DNA of 5,093 nt from Actinomycetota bacterium (GCA_003164655.1 PLTW01000107.1:273-5365); one strand, 5' to 3'; shown: positions 1 through 5,093, numbered from the stretch's first letter. Made by a program: numbers and translations. The notes: generated by a model not told the origin, from the sequence alone.

Positions 1-1
1 C

Positions 2-856
2 TGGACGGTCTCCAACTCGCAGACCGGCAAGACCGGCATCACCTACGCCTTCGCCTTCAAGACGGCGACTGCGGCCAGCATCAGCAAGGTCACCATGACG
101 GTCCCGGCCGGCACCGCCGGCGCGGTCACCGTCGGCACGGTCTACGGACTGGGCGCCGGCACCGTGGCGCTGGCCGCAAACACACTCACCTACACCGTCA
201 CCAGTGCGGTACCCGTAGCGGCCGGCATCAACATCTACGTCTCGTTTGCCACCCTGACCAACACCACGACCGCGGGCAGCTACACCTCGGTGATCAGCAC
301 ATCGGCCGGCGTCACCCCGGTTGACAACGCCACCACGGCGGCCGTGAACTTCGGCCTGTCGTCGACCGGCGTCACGACGTCGGTCGGCCAGACGCTGACC
401 TTCACCAACGACACGCCCTCCTTCAACCTGGCCGTCGACCCGACCGGGCTGTCGCTCAACCAGAGCCAGGCCGTCACTCTGACGGTCAAGACCAACGCCC
501 ACGCCGGCTACACCCTGGCCGCCTACGACACCGGCCTCACCCAGGCCAGCGTCTACACGATCCCGGCCATCACCGCCGGACCGGGCACGGGCCTGGGGAC
601 GTTCCCCGCCAAGGGCTTCGGCGCCTCGGCCACCGTGTCCGGCGGCGGCACCGACAGCGCCACGCTGGCGGCCGGACTGGCCGGCGGCAACTGGGTGGGC
701 TACCCGACGGCGGGCGCCACCTTCCTGTCGGCGACCGCGCCGACCGGCAACACCGCCGACACCCTGGTGCTCACCAACCAGGTGACCGTCGACTACACCG
801 TGCCGGCCGGCACCTACGCCGACACCATCAACTACGTGGCCACGCCGAGCTACTGA
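2..856 (+). CDS. Secreted Thr/Ala-rich beta-strand surface protein, 5' partial
   Basis: The frame is open from the first bases to TGA at 854-856, so 284 residues are visible and the true start lies to the left. The ATG at 95 is internal: the 31 codons before it read as the same kind of sequence, and no ribosome binding site precedes it. The protein is rich in Thr, Ala, Gly, Val and Ser, has almost no Lys or Arg, no Glu and no Cys, and shows the alternating pattern of beta-sandwich domains. I see two parts: about residues 10-120, and about 125-284, which begins VNFGLSSTGV and closes with VDYTVPAGTYADTINYVATP. That ending resembles the last strands of repetitive, WxL-like extracellular proteins of Gram-positive bacteria (family memory, not a search). 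The chain ends five residues later, with no LPXTG motif, membrane segment or basic tail, so any anchor must be N-terminal or non-covalent. Export is inferred from composition; the exact function is unknown. Confidence 0.75.
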   Translation, partial: WTVSNSQTGKTGITYAFAFKTATAASISKVTMTVPAGTAGAVTVGTVYGLGAGTVALAANTLTYTVTSAVPVAAGINIYVSFATLTNTTTAGSYTSVISTSAGVTPVDNATTAAVNFGLSSTGVTTSVGQTLTFTNDTPSFNLAVDPTGLSLNQSQAVTLTVKTNAHAGYTLAAYDTGLTQASVYTIPAITAGPGTGLGTFPAKGFGASATVSGGGTDSATLAAGLAGGNWVGYPTAGATFLSATAPTGNTADTLVLTNQVTVDYTVPAGTYADTINYVATPSY

Positions 857-921
857 AAGACGCCCGGTCTGTCTGAGAGAAAGTCCCGACAGTACCGCCC
901 CGGGAACAACAGCTCCCGCAC

Positions 922-939
922 GGTGGTGCGCCCACCACC
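922..939. terminator. Small hairpin next to the main terminator
   Basis: GGTGGTG (922-928) and CACCACC (933-939) form a perfect 7-bp stem with a 4-base loop. It abuts the larger hairpin at 940-978 and lies between two convergent genes, so it may be part of a compound terminator. It has no U-tract. Confidence 0.4.
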
Positions 940-978
940 AGAAGGCCGCTCGAGAGACCAAGCTCTCGGCGGCCTTCT
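940..978. terminator. Bidirectional hairpin terminator between convergent genes
   Basis: AGAAGGCCGC (940-949) pairs with GCGGCCTTCT (969-978). After one bulged T, CGAGAG (951-956) pairs with CTCTCG (963-968), leaving a 6-base loop. This makes a 16-bp stem. It lies 84 bases after the stop of the plus-strand surface protein and 43 bases beyond the stop of the minus-strand hydratase, and the stem ends are A/T-containing on both strands, so it could serve both genes. The tail is not a true U-tract, as is common in GC-rich actinobacteria. Confidence 0.8.
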
Positions 979-1020
979 GCTCGTCTGCCGGCCGGCGCTC
1001 CTTCCCGTCGTGGCGTCCGG

Positions 1021-1797
1021 CTACCTGCCTTCGAACCCTTGCGGCTGGCGCTTCTCGAGAAAGGCGTCCATGCCTTCGAGCCGGTCCTGGCTGGCGAACG
1101 TCAGGGCGAACAGGTCGCGTTCGATCTCATGGCCGGCCGCGATGTCGACGTTCAGCGCATGGTGGATCTGCGACTTGATGTAGCGCACGGCCAGCGGCGG
1201 CTTGGCGGCCAGCTCACCGGCCAGTTTGAGGGCTTCGTCCATGAGCCGCTCCGCCGGGAACACGGCCTGCACAAGCCCTATGCGAGCCGCCTCGGCGGCG
1301 TCGATCAGCCGGCCGCTCAGGCACAGGTAGCTGGCCCAGCCGTTGCCGACCTCGCGGGGCAGGCGCTGGGTGCCGCCGAACCCGGGGGTGATGCCCAGAC
1401 CGACCTCGGGCTGGCCGAAGCGCGCGTTGTCTGCCGCAAAGCGGATGTCGCAGGCCAGCGCGAGCTCGCAGCCGCCACCCAGGGCGAAGCCGTTGACGGC
1501 GGCGATCCAGGGCTGCGGCGCCCCTTCGATCGCCGCCACGACCCTGCCGCCCAGCCACGACGCCTGGCGGGCGTCCTCGGCGGTCATGCCGCGAAACTCG
1601 GCGATGTCGGCGCCGGCCACGAAGGCCTTCGCGCCGGCCCCGGTCAGCACGACTGCGCGCAGTGCGGCGTCGCGAGTGATCTCACGCACGACGCCCAGCA
1701 GCTCCTGGTTGGTGGCCGTATTCAGGGCGTTCAACACCTCGGGACGGGCGACCGTGACAACCGCCACGGCGCCGTCGCGCTTGACCTCGACTGTCAT
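1021..1797 (-). CDS. Enoyl-CoA hydratase (crotonase family)
   Basis: This 258-residue protein has the usual length for a monofunctional enoyl-CoA hydratase, which adds water across the 2,3 double bond of enoyl-CoA in fatty-acid beta-oxidation or related acyl-CoA routes in the cytoplasm. The crotonase signature is intact: oxyanion-hole residues Ala63 (in AGADI) and Gly108 (in GGGCE), and both catalytic glutamates, Glu111 (GGGCELALACD) and Glu131 (FGQPEVGLG), spaced 20 apart as in rat mitochondrial hydratase (Glu144/Glu164). GGTQRLPR follows, and the C-terminus FLEKRQPQ is typical. Two glutamates favour a true hydratase over an isomerase, but the chain-length preference (short-chain crotonase or a phenylacetate-type enzyme) cannot be read. 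The ATG at 1797 is chosen because AGAAGGAGG lies 9 bases upstream. The open frame continues 170 codons further, but that part is low-complexity Arg/Pro/Ser sequence. The gene is convergent with the surface protein. Confidence 0.95.
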   Translation of the reverse strand: MTVEVKRDGAVAVVTVARPEVLNALNTATNQELLGVVREITRDAALRAVVLTGAGAKAFVAGADIAEFRGMTAEDARQASWLGGRVVAAIEGAPQPWIAAVNGFALGGGCELALACDIRFAADNARFGQPEVGLGITPGFGGTQRLPREVGNGWASYLCLSGRLIDAAEAARIGLVQAVFPAERLMDEALKLAGELAAKPPLAVRYIKSQIHHALNVDIAAGHEIERDLFALTFASQDRLEGMDAFLEKRQPQGFEGR

Positions 1798-1806
1798 GGG
1801 ACAGGT

Positions 1807-1815
1807 CCTCCTTCT
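1807..1815 (-). promoter_or_regulatory. Strong ribosome binding site of the enoyl-CoA hydratase
   Basis: Read on the minus strand this is AGAAGGAGG, a near-perfect anti-Shine-Dalgarno complement, 9 bases before the ATG. It fixes the start at 1797 and rules out the long upstream extension of the frame. Confidence 0.9.
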
Positions 1816-1846
1816 CGCGTCGGTGGGCCGCGATCGACCCAAGGCA

Positions 1847-1852
1847 ACTCTA
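1847..1852 (-). promoter_or_regulatory. Possible -10 box for the hydratase
   Basis: TAGAGT on the minus strand fits the actinobacterial TANNNT -10 pattern and would give a leader of about 40 bases. No recognisable -35 lies 16-19 bases upstream, so this is only a candidate. If it is used, the G6 run at 1873-1878 is not transcribed from it. Confidence 0.3.
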
Positions 1853-2031
1853 CCCCACGAGACGCGGCCAGACCCCCCGCCGCTCGGGCCGTCGCCCACG
1901 GCCGGGCGGCCGCGAGCACGGCTTAGCGGCGAGGCCCTGGAGGAGCGGCGTCCCCAGGCCCCAGGCCGTCGCGAGACCCATCGGGGCGGCGGACCCGGGC
2001 ATGAACGCGATGTCGGCGACAGGTCGCGGGC
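1853..2031 (-). other. Gene-free GC-rich stretch between the RNA hairpin and the hydratase
   Basis: I see no credible protein gene here. It contains a 6-bp hairpin (GGCCGT 1887-1892 with ACGGCC 1898-1903, loop of 5), a tandem 7-mer CCCCAGG at 1952-1965 that can also fold back on 1933-1940 with one bulge, and a run of six C (1873-1878), which is G6 on the minus strand. It would be the distal leader of the hydratase if transcription from 2324 reads through the hairpin at 2032-2060. Confidence 0.5.
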
Positions 2032-2060
2032 GGGCCGGCGGCATGTCGTGCCGCCGGCCC
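2032..2060 (-). terminator. 12-bp GC hairpin after the 6C-like RNA, probable terminator
   Basis: GGGCCGGCGGCA (2032-2043) pairs perfectly with TGCCGCCGGCCC (2049-2060) around a 5-base loop. Flanking bases can lengthen it: TCGC/GGGC (2024-2031) with GCCC/GCGA (2063-2072, two-base bulge), or CGCGATGTCG (2006-2015) with 2070-2080 (one bulge). It begins 14 bases after the 6C-like core on the minus strand, where Streptomyces 6C RNAs are reported to have predicted Rho-independent hairpins. It lacks a U-tract, so some readthrough is possible. Confidence 0.65.
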
Positions 2061-2074
2061 CAGCCCTCGCGACA

Positions 2075-2130
2075 TCCGCGGCCCGAGGGGGGCTCGGCTC
2101 GTCCGGGGGGAGAACGAGTCTTGCCGCGGA
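2075..2130 (-). ncRNA. 6C: 6C-type small RNA (two hairpins with C6 runs), core
   Basis: Read on the minus strand, TCCGCGGC (2130-2123) closes with GCCGCGGA (2082-2075) as an 8-bp stem around two adjacent hairpins. Hairpin 1 is CTCGTTC / GGACGAG (2118-2112 with 2104-2098, one G-U pair) with loop TCCCCCC. Hairpin 2 is CCGAG / CTCGG (2097-2093 with 2087-2083) with loop CCCCC inside a run of six C. Two neighbouring stem-loops with six or more cytosines define the actinobacterial 6C RNA. In Mycobacterium tuberculosis the 6C RNA (also called B11) acts in trans, its C-rich loops pairing with G-rich stretches of mRNAs. The closing stem, the unpaired A-rich lead-in (ACAAAAGAG) and the terminator-like hairpin downstream support a real RNA. 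The 5' end is unknown: the best promoter is at 2331-2359, giving a transcript of about 290 bases, longer than the roughly 90 bases I recall for M. tuberculosis. An alternative pairing, GAGTC (2133-2129) with GACTC (2120-2116), would break the closing stem and hairpin 1. Confidence 0.75.
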
Positions 2131-2324
2131 CTCTTTTGTCGGCGCGCCGCGGTCCCGACCAAGGCCGGGCGACGTTCGCGGTAGGCGGACGCGTCTGCTT
2201 CCTGCTCGCTCATCTTGCGAACTTGCGCATCGCGCGAGTACATCCCGCTCGCGTCCGCTCGCCGCGCGCTTCGGTCGCCCCGGCGCCTTACGCGACGGAC
2301 GCGACAACCAAGCGTGCTCGAACG
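2131..2324 (-). other. Structured 5' region between the RNA promoter and the 6C core
   Basis: No protein gene is credible here. On the minus strand it holds three related segments: TCGCGTCCG (2304-2296), its complement within GCGGACGCGA (2258-2249), and CGCGTCCGC (2193-2185). The middle segment can form a 9-bp stem with either outer one but not both. If transcription starts near 2324 this is the 5' half of the RNA. It may instead be an untranscribed spacer if a closer promoter exists, but I found no good -10 nearer the core. Confidence 0.45.
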
Positions 2325-2330
2325 AGACCC

Positions 2331-2359
2331 ATTGTAGTACTGCGCGGAAGTGTGGTCAA
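2331..2359 (-). promoter_or_regulatory. Consensus sigma-70-type promoter, minus strand
   Basis: The minus strand reads TTGACC (2359-2354), a 17-base spacer, then TACAAT (2336-2331): five of six matches to TTGACA and five of six to TATAAT at optimal spacing. Initiation is expected near 2324, in GGGTCTCG. Transcription would run toward the 6C-like RNA and, beyond it, the enoyl-CoA hydratase. No protein gene starts close downstream, which fits a promoter for an RNA or for a long leader. Confidence 0.75.
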
Positions 2360-2361
2360 TC

Positions 2362-2441
2362 GTGCGATTCTTAGCGTTTGGTGATGGCATGAGCACACAT
2401 TCGGCTCACGTGACCCTCACGGTTTCCTTACAGAATCGCAC
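2362..2441. repeat. Paired 10-bp inverted repeat flanking the divergent control region
   Basis: GTGCGATTCT (2362-2371) is the exact reverse complement of AGAATCGCAC (2432-2441), with centres 70 bases apart. The left copy ends 3 bases from the -35 box of the minus-strand promoter. The two copies point outward, one toward the RNA and one toward the lipoprotein gene, as expected of two binding sites for one regulator. Coincidence is possible but unlikely for ten exact bases this close. Confidence 0.5.
2403..2416. promoter_or_regulatory. Palindrome around TCACGTGA, possible operator
   Basis: TCACGTGA (2406-2413) is a perfect 8-bp palindrome, extended to 14 bases by flanking GG/CC with one mismatched pair. 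It lies near the middle of the region bounded by the inverted repeat at 2362-2441 and in a locally less GC-rich stretch. A binding role is inferred from symmetry only. Confidence 0.35.
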
Positions 2442-2457
2442 AGTCTCGCCTCGACGC

Positions 2458-2473
2458 GGTCGAAATCTCGACC
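2458..2473. promoter_or_regulatory. Inverted repeat GGTCGA-N4-TCGACC, possible operator
   Basis: A perfect 6-bp inverted repeat with a 4-base centre (AATC), 116 bases before the lipoprotein start. It looks like a dimeric repressor site. A short TTTCC follows, but the stem is too short for a convincing terminator. Confidence 0.4.
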
Positions 2474-2523
2474 TTTCCACACCGCGCCAGAGTCGCCGCC
2501 GGCGCGGATGACAAGATCGTCAC

Positions 2524-2533
2524 CCTGTACAGG
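2524..2533. promoter_or_regulatory. Perfect palindrome CCTGTACAGG
   Basis: A 10-bp perfect palindrome about 55 bases upstream of the lipoprotein ATG, placed where an operator or leader hairpin could act. I did not find a convincing plus-strand promoter with both boxes in 2400-2575. TACAGG within this site is a weak -10 candidate without a good -35. Confidence 0.3.
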
Positions 2534-2574
2534 CGCGACGACGTGTGATGGGCTTCGCTGTGGTCGCGGCCAGC

Positions 2575-2581
2575 AAAGGAG
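2575..2581 (+). promoter_or_regulatory. Ribosome binding site of the lipoprotein gene
   Basis: AAAGGAG lies 7 bases before the ATG at 2589. It decides the start against the in-frame ATG at 2508, which would place an unlikely Cys- and Arg-containing stretch before the signal peptide. Confidence 0.85.
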
Positions 2582-2588
2582 AAAGTGC

Positions 2589-3158
2589 ATGCCTACGATG
2601 CCGTCCACCGTGGTGGCGCGCCGCCGGGCCTGGAGGCCGCCGGGGCTGGTGGCGCTGTTTGCCGGAGCCGCCGTCGCGCTCGTCGGTGGTTGCTCAGCCT
2701 CGCCGGCGCCGGCGCCGACGACGCCCCGGCCGGCGGCGAGCGCAGCGGCAGTGTCCGCGGCGCCCACCGGCCCCGCCATGCCGGCGCCCAGCGCCACCAT
2801 CACCGCCGGCCCGGTGCCGCCGGCCGCCGCTCACACCGCCGCACGCTACTGGCAGCTGGTCGACGCGCATCGCTACCGCGCCCTTCTCAACGTCGTCACG
2901 CGCGACTCGCACAACGCCGCCGCGGTGCGGGCCGGCGACGCCGCTGCGTCCTGGGGCATCGCCCGCGTCCGGGTCGTGTCGGTCGATGCCGCCGCCTCGC
3001 CGCTGCCGCCCCACGGGGCCACGCTCGAGTTCGCCATGACAGTCGTCATCAGGCCGACCCGCACGTCGTCCTGGGGCGGCGGCCGGACGCTGGTGTTCAT
3101 GAGCCTGCGCCGGGTCGGCGACGCCTGGCGGGTCTACGAAGTCGGTAGCGGCCCCTGA
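2589..3158 (+). CDS. Small lipoprotein with NTF2-like C-terminal domain
   Basis: The 189-residue product starts with a basic n-region (RRR at 11-13, R16), a hydrophobic core (about 19-32, GLVALFAGAAVALV) and a lipobox LVGGC with the lipidated cysteine at 35, so it should be attached to the outer face of the cytoplasmic membrane. Residues 36-80 are a Pro/Ala/Ser/Thr-rich flexible linker. From about 84 the sequence AARYWQLVDAHRYRALLNVV opens a domain with one long helical lead-in and several strands, ending SLRRVGDAWRVYEVGSGP. This pattern is familiar from NTF2-like (SnoaL-type) domains in actinobacterial lipoproteins (family memory). No catalytic residues can be assigned, so binding or accessory work at the cell surface is the cautious reading. 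The gene appears monocistronic: divergent from the 6C RNA promoter and convergent with the helicase gene. Confidence 0.88.
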   Translation: MPTMPSTVVARRRAWRPPGLVALFAGAAVALVGGCSASPAPAPTTPRPAASAAAVSAAPTGPAMPAPSATITAGPVPPAAAHTAARYWQLVDAHRYRALLNVVTRDSHNAAAVRAGDAAASWGIARVRVVSVDAAASPLPPHGATLEFAMTVVIRPTRTSSWGGGRTLVFMSLRRVGDAWRVYEVGSGP

Positions 3159-3162
3159 GGCT

Positions 3163-3184
3163 GCCGCGGCTCGCCGGCCGCGGC
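3163..3184. terminator. GC hairpin between lipoprotein and helicase genes
   Basis: GCCGCGGC occurs at 3163-3170 and again at 3177-3184 with six bases between. Being self-complementary, the two copies make an 8-bp stem, starting 4 bases after the lipoprotein stop. No U-tract follows, though GCTTCT comes next on the plus strand. Confidence 0.55.
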
Positions 3185-3225
3185 GCTTCTCGCTCGGCGC
3201 TCGCCCGCGGCACTCGCCCTCGCAA

Positions 3226-3247
3226 GCGGCGCCCGGTCTTGCGCCGC
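3226..3247. terminator. Second hairpin, nearer the helicase stop
   Basis: GCGGCGC (3226-3232) pairs with GCGCCGC (3241-3247) around an 8-base loop. It lies 13 bases beyond the helicase stop on the minus strand, a plausible termination point for that gene, though with no U-tract. Confidence 0.5.
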
Positions 3248-3260
3248 ACCGAGCCCGGGC

Positions 3261-5093
3261 CTACGCCCTGAGCTTGCGCAGCGGGGCGATGGTGGCCATC
3301 AGGCGCCGCTCCGAGCCGTCGTTTGCAAAGCGCACGACAATGATGCCGCTCTGTTCGGCGGCCGTCACGGTGCCCTCACCGAGCGTCGCATGCAACACGT
3401 GGTCGCCGGGCGCGAAGAACTGTTCGACTATCGCTTCGGCCGGCTCCTTCTCGAGGCCGGTGATGCGTCGGCCCGAACCGCCCACACCGTCGTCGTCGCG
3501 CTCGCGCCAGTCGTCCGACCAGTTCCCGCGACCGCGGTCGCGGCGGCCGTCGCGGGCCGCCGGGCCGGCGCCCGACCAGCCGCCCGCGGTGTAGGTCGGA
3601 CCGCCGACGCGGGTGACCTCGACCAGCTCGGCGGGGATCTCGGTGAGAAAGCGTGAGGGCAGGCCGTACAGGCTGCCGCCCCACAGGTTGCGCACACGGG
3701 CGTGCAGCAGGTACAGGCGGTCCATCGCCCGGGTTATGCCGACATAGGCCAGGCGGCGCTCCTCTTCGAGGTTCTGGTCGTCCAGCGAGCGCTGGTGAGG
3801 GAACACGCCCTCTTCGAGGCCGGTGATGAACACGACCGGAAACTCCAGACCCTTGGCGTTGTGCAGGGTCATGAAGGTGATGAGCTCGCTGGTGTCGGCC
3901 ATGGTGTCGATGTCGGAGTAGAGCGAGATCTCCTGCAGAAAGCCGTCCAGCGACGGCTCCTCGGCGCGCTGGTCGTACTCGGCGGCCACGCCGACGAGCT
4001 CCTCGAGGTTCTCGATGCGACCCTCGGCCTCGAGCGTGTCCTGGCCCTGGAGCATGGCCGAGTAGCCGCTCTCGTCGAGCACCCGCCGCACGAGCGCAGC
4101 GACCGACGACGACGCCGGCGCCGCGGCCCGCCAGGCGTTTACCACGGCGGCGAAACTGGTCAGCGACGAGACCGCCGCGGCCGTCAGCCCGGGCACGTCG
4201 GCGGCGCGCTCGATCACGCTCCACAACGTCTCGCCGAGCGTCTGGGCCTCGGTCTGCAGCCGCCCGATCGCGGTCGGGCCCAGACCCCGGCGGGGCATGT
4301 TGACGATGCGCAGCAGGCGCTGCTCGTCGGCCGGGTTGTTGATGATCGCCAGATAGGCGAGCGCGTCTTTGACCTCGGCGCGCTCGTAGAAGCGCGTGCC
4401 GCCGACCACCTGGTAGGCGATGGCGTAGCGGCCGAACTCCTCTTCGAGCACCCGCGACTGGGCGTTCGTGCGGTAGAGCACGGCGATGTCGTGGGGAGCC
4501 AGCGGGCCGTCTTGCGCCGCGCCCTCGCTCACCACGCCCTCGTCTAACAGCCGGCGCACCTCGCTGGCGATGAAGCGCGCCTCGGCGTGCTCGTCGGCGA
4601 CCTCGACGACGTGCGCCGGCCGGCCGGCGCCGCGCGCCGTCCAGAGGTTCTTGCCCTTGCGCCGCCGGTTGTTGGCGACCACCGCGTTGGCCACGTCGAG
4701 AATGTGGCTCGTCGAGCGGTAGTTCTGTTCGAGACGCACGACCCTGGCGTCGGGATGGTCGCGCTCGAACTCCAGGATGTTGCGAATGTCGGCGCCGCGC
4801 CACGAGTAGATCGACTGGTCGTCGTCGCCGACCACTGCCAGGTTGCCGCGCTCGCCGGCGAGCAGATTGGCGATGCGGTACTGGGCGTGATTGGTGTCCT
4901 GGTACTCGTCGACCAGGATGAAACGGAACGTGCGCCGGTAGTGGTCGAGGCGGTCCGGATAGATCTCGAGCAGGTTCACCGTCTTCATCAGCAGGTCGTC
5001 GAAGTCCATGGCGCTCATCTCCATGAGCTTCGTCTCGTAGAGGTCGTAGACGTCGGCGGCGGCGCGCTGAAAGAAGCCGCCGGTCTGCTCGCG
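3261..5093 (-). CDS. pcrA: ATP-dependent DNA helicase PcrA/UvrD, 5' partial
   Basis: The frame is open to the right edge, so 610 residues are visible. The N-terminal part with the Q motif, Walker A and motif Ia lies outside; family members of about 750-800 residues suggest 150-200 residues are missing. Counting from the edge, motif II is VDEYQDTN (61-68), motif III GDDDQSIYSWRGAD (89-102), motif IV LEQNYRST (121-128), motif V TLHNAKGLEF (409-418) and motif VI EERRLAYVGITRA (444-456), all intact for a superfamily 1A 3'-to-5' helicase acting in excision repair and replication-fork upkeep. After a charged, Gly/Arg/Asp-rich linker (about 500-555), the C-terminal GDHVLHATLGEGTV segment (563-576) matches the small Tudor-like domain through which PcrA/UvrD contacts RNA polymerase. 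The methionine at 5024 is internal: 23 upstream codons continue the family sequence. PcrA and UvrD1 are not separable here; Rep and RecB-like enzymes lack this tail. Confidence 0.95.
   Translation of the reverse strand, partial: REQTGGFFQRAAADVYDLYETKLMEMSAMDFDDLLMKTVNLLEIYPDRLDHYRRTFRFILVDEYQDTNHAQYRIANLLAGERGNLAVVGDDDQSIYSWRGADIRNILEFERDHPDARVVRLEQNYRSTSHILDVANAVVANNRRRKGKNLWTARGAGRPAHVVEVADEHAEARFIASEVRRLLDEGVVSEGAAQDGPLAPHDIAVLYRTNAQSRVLEEEFGRYAIAYQVVGGTRFYERAEVKDALAYLAIINNPADEQRLLRIVNMPRRGLGPTAIGRLQTEAQTLGETLWSVIERAADVPGLTAAAVSSLTSFAAVVNAWRAAAPASSSVAALVRRVLDESGYSAMLQGQDTLEAEGRIENLEELVGVAAEYDQRAEEPSLDGFLQEISLYSDIDTMADTSELITFMTLHNAKGLEFPVVFITGLEEGVFPHQRSLDDQNLEEERRLAYVGITRAMDRLYLLHARVRNLWGGSLYGLPSRFLTEIPAELVEVTRVGGPTYTAGGWSGAGPAARDGRRDRGRGNWSDDWRERDDDGVGGSGRRITGLEKEPAEAIVEQFFAPGDHVLHATLGEGTVTAAEQSGIIVVRFANDGSERRLMATIAPLRKLRA

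Noticed and set aside
2116..2137. Plus-strand hairpin GAGTC/GACTC followed by TTTT as a terminator
   Set aside because: The stem is only 5 bp with an 8-base loop, and no plus-strand transcript is expected to reach it. The same bases are better explained as part of the minus-strand 6C-like RNA.
1798..2307. 170-codon N-terminal extension of the enoyl-CoA hydratase frame
   Set aside because: The extension is Arg/Pro/Ser-rich low-complexity sequence, overlaps the 6C-like RNA, and a near-perfect ribosome binding site sits right before the ATG at 1797, which also gives the normal family length.
1860..2330. RNase P RNA, tmRNA or SRP RNA in the gene-free region
   Set aside because: I looked for the conserved landmarks (GGAAAGTCC and ACAGA blocks of RNase P, the tmRNA T-arm end, the SRP GGAAGGAAGCAG loop). 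Only a partial AGGAAGCAG match occurs, without the surrounding stem.
1343..2374. 343-codon plus-strand open frame
   Set aside because: It lies opposite the hydratase and the RNA region, has Ala/Pro/Arg/Ser shadow composition and shows no family motif. Long spurious frames are expected at this GC content.
1923..2396. Minus-strand frame of 157 codons, including a shorter version starting MSEQEADA near 2212
   Set aside because: There is no ribosome binding site before either start, the composition is Arg/Ser/Pro-rich, and the frame runs through the 6C-like hairpins and the promoter.
3702..4547. 281-codon plus-strand frame opposite the helicase
   Set aside because: It is a mirror of the helicase coding strand, with Val/Leu/Glu/Arg/Gly-rich text typical of antisense frames. 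The minus strand carries all helicase motifs.
3376..4803. 475-codon minus-strand frame overlapping the helicase in another phase
   Set aside because: Its translation is Arg/Ala/Gly-rich shadow sequence without motifs, and the helicase frame is unambiguous.

Overview
The window is very GC-rich and most of it codes for protein. An RNA with the form of the actinobacterial 6C small RNA, a PcrA/UvrD1-type helicase and actinobacterial-style Shine-Dalgarno sites (AAGGAGG, AAAGGAG) point to a member of the Actinomycetota. I cannot place it more finely from this sequence.

Layout, left to right. (1) Bases 2-856 (+): the 3' part of a secreted, Thr/Ala/Gly-rich, beta-strand-rich surface protein whose start lies off the left edge. 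(2) Bases 922-978: two adjacent hairpins, the larger a 16-bp stem, placed to end both this gene and the convergent one after it. (3) Bases 1021-1797 (-): a complete enoyl-CoA hydratase with both catalytic glutamates and a textbook ribosome binding site. (4) Bases 1798-2588: 791 bases with no credible protein gene but much structure. On the minus strand, a consensus sigma-70 promoter (TTGACC-N17-TACAAT) is followed by a 6C-type RNA, with two hairpins carrying six-cytosine runs on a closing stem, and then by a 12-bp GC hairpin. The part nearer the next gene holds several inverted repeats that could be operators. (5) Bases 2589-3158 (+): a small lipoprotein with an NTF2-like C-terminal domain. 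(6) Bases 3163-3247: GC hairpins between convergent genes. (7) Bases 3261-5093 (-): a PcrA/UvrD helicase lacking its N-terminal roughly 150-200 residues, which run off the right edge.

The genes do not form one operon. Both neighbouring pairs of convergent genes are separated by hairpins, and the lipoprotein and the RNA promoter diverge from a shared control region at 2360-2588. The most interesting part is the minus-strand RNA region: a 6C-like RNA about 280 bases upstream of a fatty-acid/acyl-CoA gene, with a promoter about 200 bases before the RNA core, pairs of mutually exclusive stems, and a G6 run near the hydratase that could pair with the C-rich loops.
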